Shown: piece after piece, positions 41,519 to 50,236 of the stretch | How the letters are laid out: every line of letters begins with the position of its first letter | Position numbering within the stretch: position 1 is the first letter of the stretch | DNA from: an uncultured Sphingomonadaceae bacterium | GTDB lineage: Bacteria; Pseudomonadota; Alphaproteobacteria; Sphingomonadales; Sphingomonadaceae | Assembly (NCBI GenBank): GCA_947499255.1 | Contig: CANMNF010000002.1 | Location: 508,430-572,429 of the forward strand | Reading direction: 5' to 3' | DNA: 64,000 nt | Translations under genes and position numbers: made by a program | The notes under the pieces: model-generated | The model's database searches: none | What the model was told of the DNA's origin: nothing | Seen by the model: only the letters and a program-made list of their open reading frames with translations

Positions 41519-42277
41519 ATGCCTGTGGCCGATCAGCCCACGCCATTAATGCCTCATGCAACTGCAAGCTGGCTTATCGACAACACTGCTTTGGGTTTTG
41601 AGCAGATCGCTGAATTTTGTGGTCTGCACATCCTTGAAGTGCAAGCTATGGCAGATGACCTTGCCAGCTCAAAATATACCGGACGAGATCCGGTGCATTC
41701 TGGCGAATTGACGCACGAAGAGATCGAAAAAGGTCAGGCTGACCCGAACTATTCTCTCCAGATGCAAAAAGCGCCTGTGGATGTCAGCCGCACCAAAGGT
41801 CCGCGCTATACGCCTGTATCCAAGCGGCAGGATAAGCCCGATGGCATTGCCTGGCTTTTGCGCAATCATCCGGAGATTTCTGACGCGCAGATCGGCCGTT
41901 TGATCGGGACTACGCGCAATACGATCAATGCCATTCGTGATCGCAGCCATTGGAACATCCAAAATATCCAACCCAAAGATCCCGTAACGCTGGGCTTATG
42001 CTCGCAACGCGAACTTGACGCCGCTGTCGCCAAAGCGGCCAAGCGCGCTGGCACTGACAAAGAAGCCGAAGTTGAAGAGAACGTCGCAGCCGCTCTCGAT
42101 CCGCGCGATGATCGCGAAAAGTTGATCGAAGAACTGCGGCAGGAACGCGAAGATGCTGTAAAAGCAGCGGCGCGGGCGGCACAAGAAGCGGAAGCAGAAG
42201 CGTGGCTTGAAGCCAAGCGTGCTGCTGAAGAATCTGGCGAAACCGAGCAAGAAGACGGCCCGCCACCTGCAGCCTGA
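41519..42277 (+). CDS. trcR: DUF1013 cell-cycle regulator (TrcR-type)
   Basis: A 252-residue protein with the DUF1013 core, including RYTPVSKRQDKPDGIAWLLR and IGRLIGTTRNTINAIRDRSHWN, the latter a helix-turn-helix-like segment. The family is known as the TrcR-type transcriptional cell cycle regulator in alphaproteobacteria (name from memory). Residues beyond about 165 are highly charged and Ala/Glu/Lys/Arg-rich, probably a coiled coil. It sits alone between two terminators. Autonomous transcription is likely. Confidence 0.82.
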   Translation: MPVADQPTPLMPHATASWLIDNTALGFEQIAEFCGLHILEVQAMADDLASSKYTGRDPVHSGELTHEEIEKGQADPNYSLQMQKAPVDVSRTKGPRYTPVSKRQDKPDGIAWLLRNHPEISDAQIGRLIGTTRNTINAIRDRSHWNIQNIQPKDPVTLGLCSQRELDAAVAKAAKRAGTDKEAEVEENVAAALDPRDDREKLIEELRQEREDAVKAAARAAQEAEAEAWLEAKRAAEESGETEQEDGPPPAA

Positions 42278-42314
42278 TTCAGCTTTGCATAAATCGGCAT
42301 GATAGAATTAAACG

Positions 42315-42343
42315 GGGCGGCCTTTGGGTCGCCCTGTCTTTTT
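42315..42343 (+). terminator. Terminator after trcR
   Basis: GGGCGGCC (42315-42322) pairs with GGTCGCCC (42327-42334) around a TTTG loop with one G-U pair, then TGTCTTTTT. It separates trcR from the convergent bactofilin gene. Confidence 0.8.
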
Positions 42344-42380
42344 GTGTCAGCTGTGATTTCTTGATGAGCGGCTTTCGCGC

Positions 42381-42857
42381 TTATCCGGCCAGCGACAAGT
42401 TGCCTGTCTTACCGGCATCAGTATCGTCTATTCTCTTGTCGGACTGTTCTTCAAATTCGGCATCTTCGATCGCGGCGCTGGGCTCCACGCCGTGTGGGCA
42501 GAACGTACCGTTCACGCTGGCGCCTTGTTCGATGGTAAGTGTGTCATAGCTGACATCGCCGTTGATTTTCGCGCTTTTGAGAATGACCAGATCGACCGCG
42601 TCAATGCGACCATGCACCTGGCCTGCAAGCCGCGCTTTTTTCGCGCGAATTTCGCCTTCGATTCGGCTTTTTTCGCCCTGTACCAGCGAAGAGCAGCCGA
42701 TATCCCCGGTCACTGAGCCATCGATATGCAAGTCAGCCGAGGCTTCGATATCGCCTGTAATGGTAATGTCAGGCCCGATCACGGAAAACGTGCTGTCGGA
42801 ATTACTTGGCATGCGAATGGCTCTCGCTGACGTCGGCTCTTGCTTCTTCGAGAACAT
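42381..42857 (-). CDS. Bactofilin
   Basis: A bactofilin beta-helix protein: STFSVIGPDITITGDIEASADLHIDGSV followed by short beta-helix repeats of IEGEIRAKKARLAG type. I choose the ATG at 42857 (MFSKKQEP), as bactofilins typically begin MFSK, giving 158 residues; the second in-frame ATG is at 42812. Bactofilins polymerise without nucleotide and localise envelope enzymes. The gene overlaps the upstream M23 peptidase, the well-known bactofilin-LmdC-like pairing. Confidence 0.86.
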   Translation of the reverse strand: MFSKKQEPTSARAIRMPSNSDSTFSVIGPDITITGDIEASADLHIDGSVTGDIGCSSLVQGEKSRIEGEIRAKKARLAGQVHGRIDAVDLVILKSAKINGDVSYDTLTIEQGASVNGTFCPHGVEPSAAIEDAEFEEQSDKRIDDTDAGKTGNLSLAG

Positions 42858-44013
42858 CGGGGGCTGTCTCCAGGAACGGGCGGGGATTGACCGCGCGTCC
42901 GTTAATACGAACTTCAAAATGCAAATGCGGCCCGGTGGAACGCCCGGTGCTACCGATCCGGCCGATAATCTCGCCTGCCGTCACCCGGGTGCCGGGTGCC
43001 GCATCAAAGCGGGACATATGAGCATAGCGGGTGATCATGCCTGAACCGTGATCAATCTCCACCGTTTTTCCGTAACCCGATTTAAGGCCGACATAAGCAA
43101 CTTTGCCATCGGCGGCTGCATAGATCGGTGACCCATGCGGTGCACGAAAATCAAGGCCACTATGCATGGCTGCGCCACCAGTGAACGGATCGCGGCGATA
43201 CCCAAACCCAGAGCTCATCGATCCCTGGTCGGCTGGCATGACTTGCGGGATGCCATCAAGCCCCCGCTCCAGCGCGGAAAGCCGTGCAAGGCTGGCGCCG
43301 AGCCGTTCAAAACGTGGATCCAAGGTGCCGTCTGCTTCGGTTGCAAGCTGCACCAGCGGACCACCCAAGCCCACTTCATTGGAAGCAACCACGGTGCGCG
43401 GGTCCAAGCCCAATGTGCGGATCGCCTGTTCCGCGCGGCGGGCGCGTTGATCGGCGTAAAGTGTCAAACGTTCAACAAACGCAAGCTGGCGCGCTTCGAC
43501 GCGGGCCAGGCCTTCAGCTTCAGGAAAGACGGATTGGATAAGACCAATCAGCGCATTGGATTCCTGTTCTGAATCGGTGACTGTGTCATCAGCGGCTTCG
43601 GCCAAATCATCGGGCAACATTTCAATGGTGGCCTCAAGGAAATCCTGACGCCGCTTGAGGTCCTGTGTCGTCGCGGCAATGTCATCGCGATACGCTGCCA
43701 ACCGATCCTCTGATTTTGCGACTATCACTTCGCGATCAAGCAATGACGCACGCTGCGTGCTTGTCTGATATTGCTGGAAAGCCATCACCGCCATCGACCC
43801 TGCCCAGATCAGCGCAAAAGCACATACCGCGCCCGCCACTGTCATTTGCAGCCGTGTCGAAAATTTTACAAAGCGGACTTGTCCTTGCGAGCGCATGATA
43901 AATTCACGCTCCGGAAACCAAGCTCGCAAGCGGTCCCAAAATCCGCCGGCGGTAATATCAGTCAAAGCGACCCCGTTTTCGGTTTTTGTACGAAAACGGT
44001 TGATAGCCGCCAC
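42802..44013 (-). CDS. M23 family metallopeptidase (LmdC-like, bactofilin partner)
   Basis: A 403-residue protein with one N-terminal transmembrane segment (about 55-80), a coiled-coil region, and a C-terminal M23 domain with zinc ligands in MHSGLDF and GPHLHFEV plus a GYGKTVEIDHG strand. The active-site residues look complete, so it should be an endopeptidase of the periplasm. It overlaps the bactofilin gene by 56 bases (with the MFSK start), suggesting that bactofilin may localise it. Confidence 0.9.
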   Translation of the reverse strand: MAAINRFRTKTENGVALTDITAGGFWDRLRAWFPEREFIMRSQGQVRFVKFSTRLQMTVAGAVCAFALIWAGSMAVMAFQQYQTSTQRASLLDREVIVAKSEDRLAAYRDDIAATTQDLKRRQDFLEATIEMLPDDLAEAADDTVTDSEQESNALIGLIQSVFPEAEGLARVEARQLAFVERLTLYADQRARRAEQAIRTLGLDPRTVVASNEVGLGGPLVQLATEADGTLDPRFERLGASLARLSALERGLDGIPQVMPADQGSMSSGFGYRRDPFTGGAAMHSGLDFRAPHGSPIYAAADGKVAYVGLKSGYGKTVEIDHGSGMITRYAHMSRFDAAPGTRVTAGEIIGRIGSTGRSTGPHLHFEVRINGRAVNPRPFLETAPDVLEEARADVSESHSHAK

Positions 44014-44185
44014 ATATTAACCGTCGATAGAAAGTTCCCGAGCATCGGTCGAACGGAGCGAGTCCCGCGATGAAGCGTTTGATCGCCATGGGTCAACTGG
44101 CACTAAGGCCTTCGAAACGGCGCAAATAACGCGCTTTCGCGAATCGGCCTGACAAGCCTGTAGGACGATGATAGGGCGCAGCGCC

Positions 44186-45472
44186 ATGACACAAATGCCT
44201 TCAATAGATTTATCCAACGCCTCTTCTGCGCCTGCCTTGATTGCGGATCTGGCCCATGCCGGACGCGCGGCGCAACGTGAATTGGCGCAGCTTACCGATT
44301 CGCAAAAATCCGATGCTCTGCGTGCAGCAGCGGCCCAAATTCGCTATAGCGGCGAAGCGATTTTGGCAGAGAACGCCAAAGATGTTGCCGCTGGCGAAGC
44401 GAGCGGGCTTTCCGGCGCGATGCTGGATCGTTTGAAACTGGATGATGTGCGGCTGGAAGGTATCGCATCGGCAATTGAACAAGTGGCCAGCCTGCCCGAT
44501 CCTGTCGGTCAGGAAATTGATCGCAGCACTGCACCTTCCGGTCTTGAGCTGGTCCGTCGCCGGGTGCCTATCGGCTTGATCGGCATCATCTATGAAAGCC
44601 GCCCCAATGTAACAGCGGATGCGGCGGCATTGTGCTTTAGGTCTGGCAATGCAGCATTGCTGCGCGGAGGCAGCGAAGCAGTGCATTCCAATCGCGCCAT
44701 TCATGCAGCCTTTGCAGCTGGACTGGCCCAAACAGGTGCGCCGCAAGACGCGGTACAGCTTATGCCGACACAGGACCGCGCAGCTGTTGGCGCAATGCTG
44801 AAAGCTGCTGGATTGGTCGATATGATTGTGCCGCGCGGCGGCAAAGGGCTGGTAGCGCGCGTTCAGGAAGATGCCCGCGTTCCTGTGCTCGCGCATCTGG
44901 ATGGCATTTGCCACACCTATATTCATGCCGCGGCGGATCCAGCAATGGCGCGCGAAATTGCGCTGAATGCCAAAATGCGCCGCACCGGAATTTGCGGTGC
45001 GATGGAGACGCTTTTGATCGACGCGCGCTTCCCCGAAGCCGCGCTGGTTCTGGCAGATTTGCTGGATGCGGGGTGTGAATTGCGCGGTGATGCACGTGCC
45101 CAAGCGCTTGATCTGCGCGTCGTACCTGCCAGCGCGAATGACTGGGATACCGAATATCTCGAAGCGGTTTTGTCCGTTGCAGTGGTGGATGGAATGGATG
45201 ACGCGCTAGCCCATATTGCGCGCCATTCTTCTGGCCATACTGATGTCATCGTAACGGCGGATGATGCAGCTGCTTCGCGCTTCCTCAATGAAGTGGACAG
45301 CGCCATTGTGATGCACAATGCGTCGAGCCAGTTTGCCGATGGCGGTGAGTTTGGCCTTGGCGCTGAGATAGGCATTGCAACAGGCCGACTGCATGCGCGT
45401 GGCCCCGTCGCACTGGAAGGGCTGACAACGTATAAATGGCAAGTCCACGGAACGGGCCAGGCGCGCCCTTGA
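44186..45472 (+). CDS. proA: Gamma-glutamyl phosphate reductase
   Basis: The aldehyde-dehydrogenase-fold enzyme has the catalytic cysteine motif RTGICGAMET and the family segments VRRRVPIGLIGIIYESRPNVT and LMPTQDRAAVG. It reduces glutamyl-5-phosphate in proline synthesis. The ORF has an ATG at 44168 and a later ATG at 44186; 44186 gives the usual N-terminus, 428 residues. proB is not adjacent. nadD overlaps its 3' end. Confidence 0.95.
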   Translation: MTQMPSIDLSNASSAPALIADLAHAGRAAQRELAQLTDSQKSDALRAAAAQIRYSGEAILAENAKDVAAGEASGLSGAMLDRLKLDDVRLEGIASAIEQVASLPDPVGQEIDRSTAPSGLELVRRRVPIGLIGIIYESRPNVTADAAALCFRSGNAALLRGGSEAVHSNRAIHAAFAAGLAQTGAPQDAVQLMPTQDRAAVGAMLKAAGLVDMIVPRGGKGLVARVQEDARVPVLAHLDGICHTYIHAAADPAMAREIALNAKMRRTGICGAMETLLIDARFPEAALVLADLLDAGCELRGDARAQALDLRVVPASANDWDTEYLEAVLSVAVVDGMDDALAHIARHSSGHTDVIVTADDAAASRFLNEVDSAIVMHNASSQFADGGEFGLGAEIGIATGRLHARGPVALEGLTTYKWQVHGTGQARP

Positions 45473-46188
45473 TCCCTGATTTCGCCCGTTCACATGTGCG
45501 CCCCGCTCGCAATAGCGGCGGGCCAATTACCGGGCTTTTGGGCGGCAGCTTTAACCCTGCGCATGGTGGCCATCGCCGCATTTCGCTTTTCACCATGCAG
45601 GCCCTGCAATTGGATGAGCTGTGGTGGATGGTGTCGCCCGGCAATCCGCTCAAACCGCGCAAAGGCATGGCGCCGCTTGGCGCGCGTGTGCACTCAGCCA
45701 AAAAGATGAGCCGCAATGCGCCCATCCGCGTCACCGCGATCGAGCGCGAACTTGGCACACGCTACACTGCGGACACCTTGCGCGCACTAAAGCGGCGGTA
45801 TCCCAACAGGCGGTTTGTCTGGCTGATGGGGTCTGACAATCTTGCGCAGTTTCACCGTTGGAAAAACTGGCGGGGCATTGCGCGTGAAATGCCGATTGCG
45901 GTCATCGCGCGCCCGGGGTATGATCGCGCTGCTGTTGCGAGCCCCGCAATGGCCTGGCTGCGGCGTTACCGGTTGTCTGCAGCCCGCTTTTGCAACCGGC
46001 GCGAATGGAGCGCACCTGCGCTGATAGAATTGCGTTTCGATCCAGATCCACGCTCGGCCACGCAAGTCCGCCGGGCAGATCGCCAATGGGCCAAGTCTTT
46101 TACCGGGCAGCCGCCCCGGGATGACGTGACGCGTTCTTTCATACAGGACAGTCCCACAAGAATAGATCACGAAGGCACGCTGGCATGA
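45436..46188 (+). CDS. nadD: Nicotinate-nucleotide adenylyltransferase
   Basis: A nucleotidyltransferase with the family motif GGSFNPAHGGH followed by LDELWWMVSPGNPLK and the C-terminal SxTxxR-like S-P-T-R-I region. It makes deamido-NAD from nicotinate mononucleotide. The ATG at 45436 overlaps proA by 37 bases; TTG 45469, which overlaps the proA stop, is an alternative start. rsfS follows after about 60 bp, the usual nadD-rsfS-rlmH order. Confidence 0.92.
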   Translation: MASPRNGPGAPLIPDFARSHVRPARNSGGPITGLLGGSFNPAHGGHRRISLFTMQALQLDELWWMVSPGNPLKPRKGMAPLGARVHSAKKMSRNAPIRVTAIERELGTRYTADTLRALKRRYPNRRFVWLMGSDNLAQFHRWKNWRGIAREMPIAVIARPGYDRAAVASPAMAWLRRYRLSAARFCNRREWSAPALIELRFDPDPRSATQVRRADRQWAKSFTGQPPRDDVTRSFIQDSPTRIDHEGTLA

Positions 46189-46249
46189 GCGGCGTGGCCG
46201 CCCTATATGTGCTGTAACTTGCCCACTTTAAGGAGCTTAACCGTCCGCG

Positions 46250-46681
46250 ATGACACAGGCCAATATTGTCCCTGCCGGCACCGCAACACCTTCCATTATC
46301 GCTATGACTGAAACGAAAAAACAGCTCACCGCCGATGAACTTCACGCTCGCATTGTTGAGCAATTGGAAGATGATCAGGCACAAGAATTGATCTCAATTC
46401 CGCTTGGCGGGAAAAGCTCGGTCGCCGATTATATGATCGTCGCATCAGGCCGCTCCACACGCCAAGTGGCAGCGATGGCGCAAAAGCTTGCTGAGAAGGT
46501 GAAGTCGTTTGGTGAGCCTTCTCCGCGCATTGAAGGTTTGCCTGCCGCTGACTGGGTTTTAATCGATGCAGGCGATGTTGTGGTCCATCTGTTCCGGCCC
46601 GAAGTGCGCAGCTTCTATAATCTGGAGCGGATGTGGGGCTTTGGCGATGATGGCGAGAAAGTTGCTGCTGGCAAAGCCTGA
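46250..46681 (+). CDS. rsfS: Ribosome silencing factor RsfS
   Basis: A 143-residue RsfS/Iojap protein with the pattern SSVADYMIVASGRSTRQV and the C-terminal DAGDVVVHLFRPEVRSFYNLERMW. It binds uL14 on the 50S subunit to block 30S joining when nutrients are low. The first 18 residues extend beyond a second in-frame ATG at 46304, which may be the true start. rlmH follows after 21 bases. Confidence 0.92.
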   Translation: MTQANIVPAGTATPSIIAMTETKKQLTADELHARIVEQLEDDQAQELISIPLGGKSSVADYMIVASGRSTRQVAAMAQKLAEKVKSFGEPSPRIEGLPAADWVLIDAGDVVVHLFRPEVRSFYNLERMWGFGDDGEKVAAGKA

Positions 46682-46702
46682 CCGCCCAGCTGAGATTGTG
46701 CC

Positions 46703-47125
46703 ATTCTTCTTCATGTAATCGCTCGTGGAAAGATTGCCCGCTCGCCGGAAGGGGAGCTGGTTGAACGGTACGAAAAGCGCCTCACCTGGCCTTTCAAACA
46801 CACCGAATTGCCCGAAACAGGCGGCAAAATACCTTCGCCACAAACGCCTGTGCGAACAATCTTGCTGGATGAGCGCGGCAAGAATTTCAGTTCGCAAGAT
46901 CTCGCCAACACGCTGGAAAAGTGGCGCGATGGCGGGATCCGCGAATGCCGCTTTATCCTTGGCGCGGCTAACGGACATTCGCACGATGAACGCGGCGCGG
47001 CAGACCTGCTGATTTCTTTTGGCAAAGCGACCTGGCCGCATTTGCTGGCCCGCGCGATGCTGGCTGAACAATTGTTTCGCGCCACCAGCATCCTTGCAGG
47101 CCATCCCTATCATCGGGCAGGGTGA
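46703..47125 (+). CDS. rlmH: 23S rRNA pseudouridine(1915) N3-methyltransferase RlmH, with ATT start
   Basis: Read from ATT at 46703, the 140-residue product is a full RlmH: ILLHVIARGKIARSPEGELV at the start, then VRTILLDERGKNFSS, FILGAANGHS and the C-terminal LAGHPYHR. No ATG, GTG or TTG lies in this frame between the TGA at 46691 and TTG 46808, so the homologous N-terminus can only begin at a non-canonical codon; ATT aligns with the family Met of sphingomonad RlmH (MLLHIIAR, from memory). RlmH methylates pseudouridine 1915 in 23S rRNA. A sequencing error is the alternative. Confidence 0.82.
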   Translation: MLLHVIARGKIARSPEGELVERYEKRLTWPFKHTELPETGGKIPSPQTPVRTILLDERGKNFSSQDLANTLEKWRDGGIRECRFILGAANGHSHDERGAADLLISFGKATWPHLLARAMLAEQLFRATSILAGHPYHRAG

Positions 47126-47130
47126 CAAGC

Positions 47131-48342
47131 ATGAGCCGGCTTATCCTTCTTGGCCTGTCCGTATTGCTTTTTGCAGCAGCTGCATCGGGGCAATTTGTTC
47201 CGGGCATTTCTGGCCCTGAAGAAACGCGTGAGGCATTGGGCCATGCGATAAAAGAACGCCGCGCCGCTCAAGAGCGCGGACGTTTGCTGGAACAACAGGC
47301 CGAACAAGCGCAGGATGCAGCAGGGCGCGCGGCGCAGGAAGCCGCCGCGCTGGCCGCTCGTATTCAGGAAGCCGAAGCCGGGATCACCGCTGCCAATTTG
47401 CGCATGGCGATGATCGATGCAGAGCGCGATACCTTGCGTGAAGAGCTGGGCCAGAAACAGCAGCCGCTCATCGCGCTTACCGCAGCATTGCAGCAATTTA
47501 CCCGGCGCCCGCTGGCGCTGTCTTTACTGCAGCCGGGATCGGTGAAGGATGTGGTGTATCTGCGCGCGGTTCTCCACGATACATTGCCCGCGGTTCAACA
47601 GCGCACCAATGGCCTGCGAACGCAGCTTGCCCGGTCCAAGGAATTGCGCCGTGAAGCAGGGGTGGCAGCGCAAGTCCTTTCTGCCGAAGAAGACGTGCTC
47701 GAACAACGCCGCGCCCAATTGGCACAGGCCGAAACGCAAGAACGGCTAGCCGCGCGTCAAGCAGGACGGTCAGCCGAGCGCGAAGCGGCCCGCGCCCTCG
47801 CTCTGGCCGAAGAAATGCGCGATCTCGATAGCCTTGTTGGAGAGCTGGACCGTGCCGCTGCCTTGCGTGTGCGTTTGGCGCAATTGCCCGGTCCTACGCT
47901 GCGCCCCGAACAGCCCGGCAAAGCATCATTAACCAATGCTTTTTCGCAACCTCTGGTGGCAACGCCGACCAATGTAGCGGCCCCTGCATCCTATATTCTT
48001 CCGGTTGCAGGCCCTGTAGTGACTGGCTTTGGTTCGCCAGTGGCTGGCGGGTTGAGCCAGGGCTTGGTGTTTGCACCGCTCGCCAATGCGCAGATCGTTG
48101 CACCGGCGCCGGGGCGTGTTGCGTTTGCTGGCGCTTATCGCGGGTTTGGCGAAATTGTGATTATTGCCCATGATGGCGGTTGGACCAGCCTCATCACAGG
48201 GCTTGGCCAAATCAATGCAGCGGTGGGCGATGAACTTGTTGGCGGTGCGCCAGTGGGCCGCGCTGCTGCGCGTGCGCCCAGCATTGGTTTGGAATTGCGC
48301 CGCGATGGTACGCCGGTCAATCCGCTCTCGATCGCTCAGTAA
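47131..48342 (+). CDS. EnvC-like murein hydrolase activator
   Basis: A 403-residue secreted protein (signal about 1-20) with long coiled coils, ARIQEAEAGITAA and EQRRAQLAQAETQE, followed by a C-terminal LytM/M23-like domain. The domain keeps an IIAHDGG strand but lacks the zinc-ligand HxxxD and HxHFE motifs; the last site is SIGLELR. Such degenerate domains activate amidases (EnvC type). ATG 47131 has AGGGTG upstream; GTG 47122 overlaps the rlmH stop. ctpA follows. Confidence 0.87.
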   Translation: MSRLILLGLSVLLFAAAASGQFVPGISGPEETREALGHAIKERRAAQERGRLLEQQAEQAQDAAGRAAQEAAALAARIQEAEAGITAANLRMAMIDAERDTLREELGQKQQPLIALTAALQQFTRRPLALSLLQPGSVKDVVYLRAVLHDTLPAVQQRTNGLRTQLARSKELRREAGVAAQVLSAEEDVLEQRRAQLAQAETQERLAARQAGRSAEREAARALALAEEMRDLDSLVGELDRAAALRVRLAQLPGPTLRPEQPGKASLTNAFSQPLVATPTNVAAPASYILPVAGPVVTGFGSPVAGGLSQGLVFAPLANAQIVAPAPGRVAFAGAYRGFGEIVIIAHDGGWTSLITGLGQINAAVGDELVGGAPVGRAAARAPSIGLELRRDGTPVNPLSIAQ

Positions 48343-48421
48343 AATCTGGCCATCTGGCGTTAACCGCCGCCATGCGATAGATTGCCGTCCCGGGACCCAA
48401 GAACAGGATACAAGTCAGACG

Positions 48422-49756
48422 ATGAAATTCGCGCCCGTCTTCCGCGCCGCTGCCCTTGCCAGCATGATTGCGCTATTACCCGCCACAACCGCCGGTTTCG
48501 CGCAAGTCGAAGGGCGTGCTTCGCCAGAATTCGCCAAGCTGTTTGCGACTTATCAGCGGATCAAAGCCAGCTATGTTGAGCCGGTGGAAGATGAAGTTCT
48601 GATCCGGGGCGCGATTGATGGCATGTTGGGCGCACTTGATCCCCATTCCGGCTATATCGATGGGGCAGCTTTTGAACGGCTGACCACGATGATTGACGGC
48701 GAATATCAAGGGCTCGGCATCTCGGTTCAAATGGATGACGGCGCGGTTAAAGTGATTTCTCCGTTTAAAGGCAGTCCTGCCGATGAAGCGGGTATCAAGG
48801 CAGGCGATTACATTACCCATATCAATGGTGAGCTGATTTACGGCCTCGAAATTAATGAAGCCGTGGCGCAAATGCGCGGGCCAGCAGGCACCTCGATTGA
48901 GCTGACGATTTTCCGGCTGGGCCGCGAAAGCAGTTTTGAAGTCGATGTCACGCGCGGTGTAATCGAACTGGAGCCGGTGACGTGGGAATTGAAGCCCGGC
49001 AATCTGGGCTACATTTCAGTGAATGAGTTTTCCAAGGATGTGGGCGCGGACGTTTATCGCGGCATTCGCGAATTGCGCGCGCAGGCAGCCGGATCGCTTA
49101 ACGGGCTAGTGCTTGATATGCGGCGCAATCCGGGCGGTTCTTTGGACGAGTCGGTTGCGCTGGCCGATCTGTTCCTTTCCGAAGGGCAAATCGTATCGCA
49201 GCGTGGGCGCCATCGCCGTGACACCGTGTTTTATGAAGCCGAAACCGTTTTCAGGGGCGATGCTCTTGAAGGTTTGCCGATGATCGTGCTGATCGATGAA
49301 GGCTCTGCTTCTGCCAGTGAGATTGTGGCCGGCGCGATGCAGGATCATAACCGTGCGCTTGTGATGGGACAACGCAGCTTTGGCAAAGGCAGTGTGCAAA
49401 CGCTGCTGCCGTTGTCGCGTGACACAGCATTGAAGCTGACCACTGCGCGGTATTACACGCCTGCTGGGCGCAGTCTGCAAGAAGGCGGGATTGAGCCTGA
49501 TATAACTGTACCGCAAATCTCCGATCCTGATGCTGCGCGCCGTGCTCGCCTGTCTGTGCGGGAAAGCGATTTGCGTGGGCATTTGGTCAATGAAGTGGGT
49601 CTTGAGGATGAAATCTTTGAGACAGACAAGATGGACGATCCACGCTTCCAATTGACTGCCGAAGAACTGGAAGAACAAGGCATTGAAGATTTCCAGCTGG
49701 ATTACGCGCTCAAAACCCTGCGGCGCACTTCAGGCACTTCCATCGCAAGCCGATAA
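48422..49756 (+). CDS. ctpA: Carboxy-terminal processing protease (S41)
   Basis: The ATG at 48422 gives a signal peptide (MKFAPVFRAAALASMIALL) and a 444-residue S41 protease. A PDZ domain (GLGISVQMDDGAVKVI and GIKAGDYITHING) precedes the catalytic domain with the GSASASE serine and SFGKGSVQ lysine. CtpA-type proteases degrade periplasmic envelope proteins or process C-termini. The envC-ctpA order is a known pairing in proteobacteria. dsbB-like follows. Confidence 0.94.
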   Translation: MKFAPVFRAAALASMIALLPATTAGFAQVEGRASPEFAKLFATYQRIKASYVEPVEDEVLIRGAIDGMLGALDPHSGYIDGAAFERLTTMIDGEYQGLGISVQMDDGAVKVISPFKGSPADEAGIKAGDYITHINGELIYGLEINEAVAQMRGPAGTSIELTIFRLGRESSFEVDVTRGVIELEPVTWELKPGNLGYISVNEFSKDVGADVYRGIRELRAQAAGSLNGLVLDMRRNPGGSLDESVALADLFLSEGQIVSQRGRHRRDTVFYEAETVFRGDALEGLPMIVLIDEGSASASEIVAGAMQDHNRALVMGQRSFGKGSVQTLLPLSRDTALKLTTARYYTPAGRSLQEGGIEPDITVPQISDPDAARRARLSVRESDLRGHLVNEVGLEDEIFETDKMDDPRFQLTAEELEEQGIEDFQLDYALKTLRRTSGTSIASR

Positions 49757-49759
49757 TTG

Positions 49760-50236
49760 ATGATGCCCGATATGTCCGATGCTTTGGCTCAGCGAATCGC
49801 TCTTGGCGTTCCTGCGGCGCTGTTGGCGGGGGCCTATATCTCGCAATATGGCTTTGGCTTGTTTCCGTGTGAGATGTGCATGTGGCAGCGTTGGCCGCAT
49901 TTTGCAGCTCTTGGTCTTGCGCTTATTGGCGGGTTTTTGCCGCCGCGCAAATTGTGGGTTGCTTTGGCTGCGGGTGCGATTGCCACATCGGGTGTGATTG
50001 GCGCTTTCCATGCAGGGGTTGAATATGGTTGGTGGGAAGGCATCACCGGCTGCGCGACTGCAATGGGCAGCGGCGGCGGATCGGCGCTCGATAATATACT
50101 GGCTGCCCCCATTGTGCGCTGTGACACCGCGCCCTGGACCTTGTTTGGAATCTCATTGGCTGGTTGGAATGCACTCTTTTCAGTGGGTAGTGCGATCACC
50201 ATATGGTCTTTGTTGATAGCGAAAGAGAACGCATGA
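49760..50236 (+). CDS. dsbB: Disulfide bond formation protein B-like
   Basis: The 158-residue membrane protein has four hydrophobic segments and a first periplasmic CxxC pair at C37 and C40 (FPCEMCMWQ) and second cysteines at C98 and C121. It reoxidises a DsbA-type thiol oxidase and passes electrons to quinone. No dsbA is nearby. ATG 49760 is chosen over the TTG at 49757. coq7 overlaps its stop, consistent with a quinone link. Confidence 0.88.
   Translation: MMPDMSDALAQRIALGVPAALLAGAYISQYGFGLFPCEMCMWQRWPHFAALGLALIGGFLPPRKLWVALAAGAIATSGVIGAFHAGVEYGWWEGITGCATAMGSGGGSALDNILAAPIVRCDTAPWTLFGISLAGWNALFSVGSAITIWSLLIAKENA

Noticed and set aside
46222-46240. TTAAGGAGCTTAAC before rsfS as a CtrA box
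   Set aside because: The spacer is 5 bases; it is better explained as an AAGGAG ribosome site.
46698-46718. GTG at 46698 as start of rlmH
   Set aside because: It is in another frame and meets a stop codon after six codons.
46808-47125. TTG 46808 as start of a short RlmH
   Set aside because: It would remove about 35 residues that still show RlmH homology; the ATT at 46703 is favoured.
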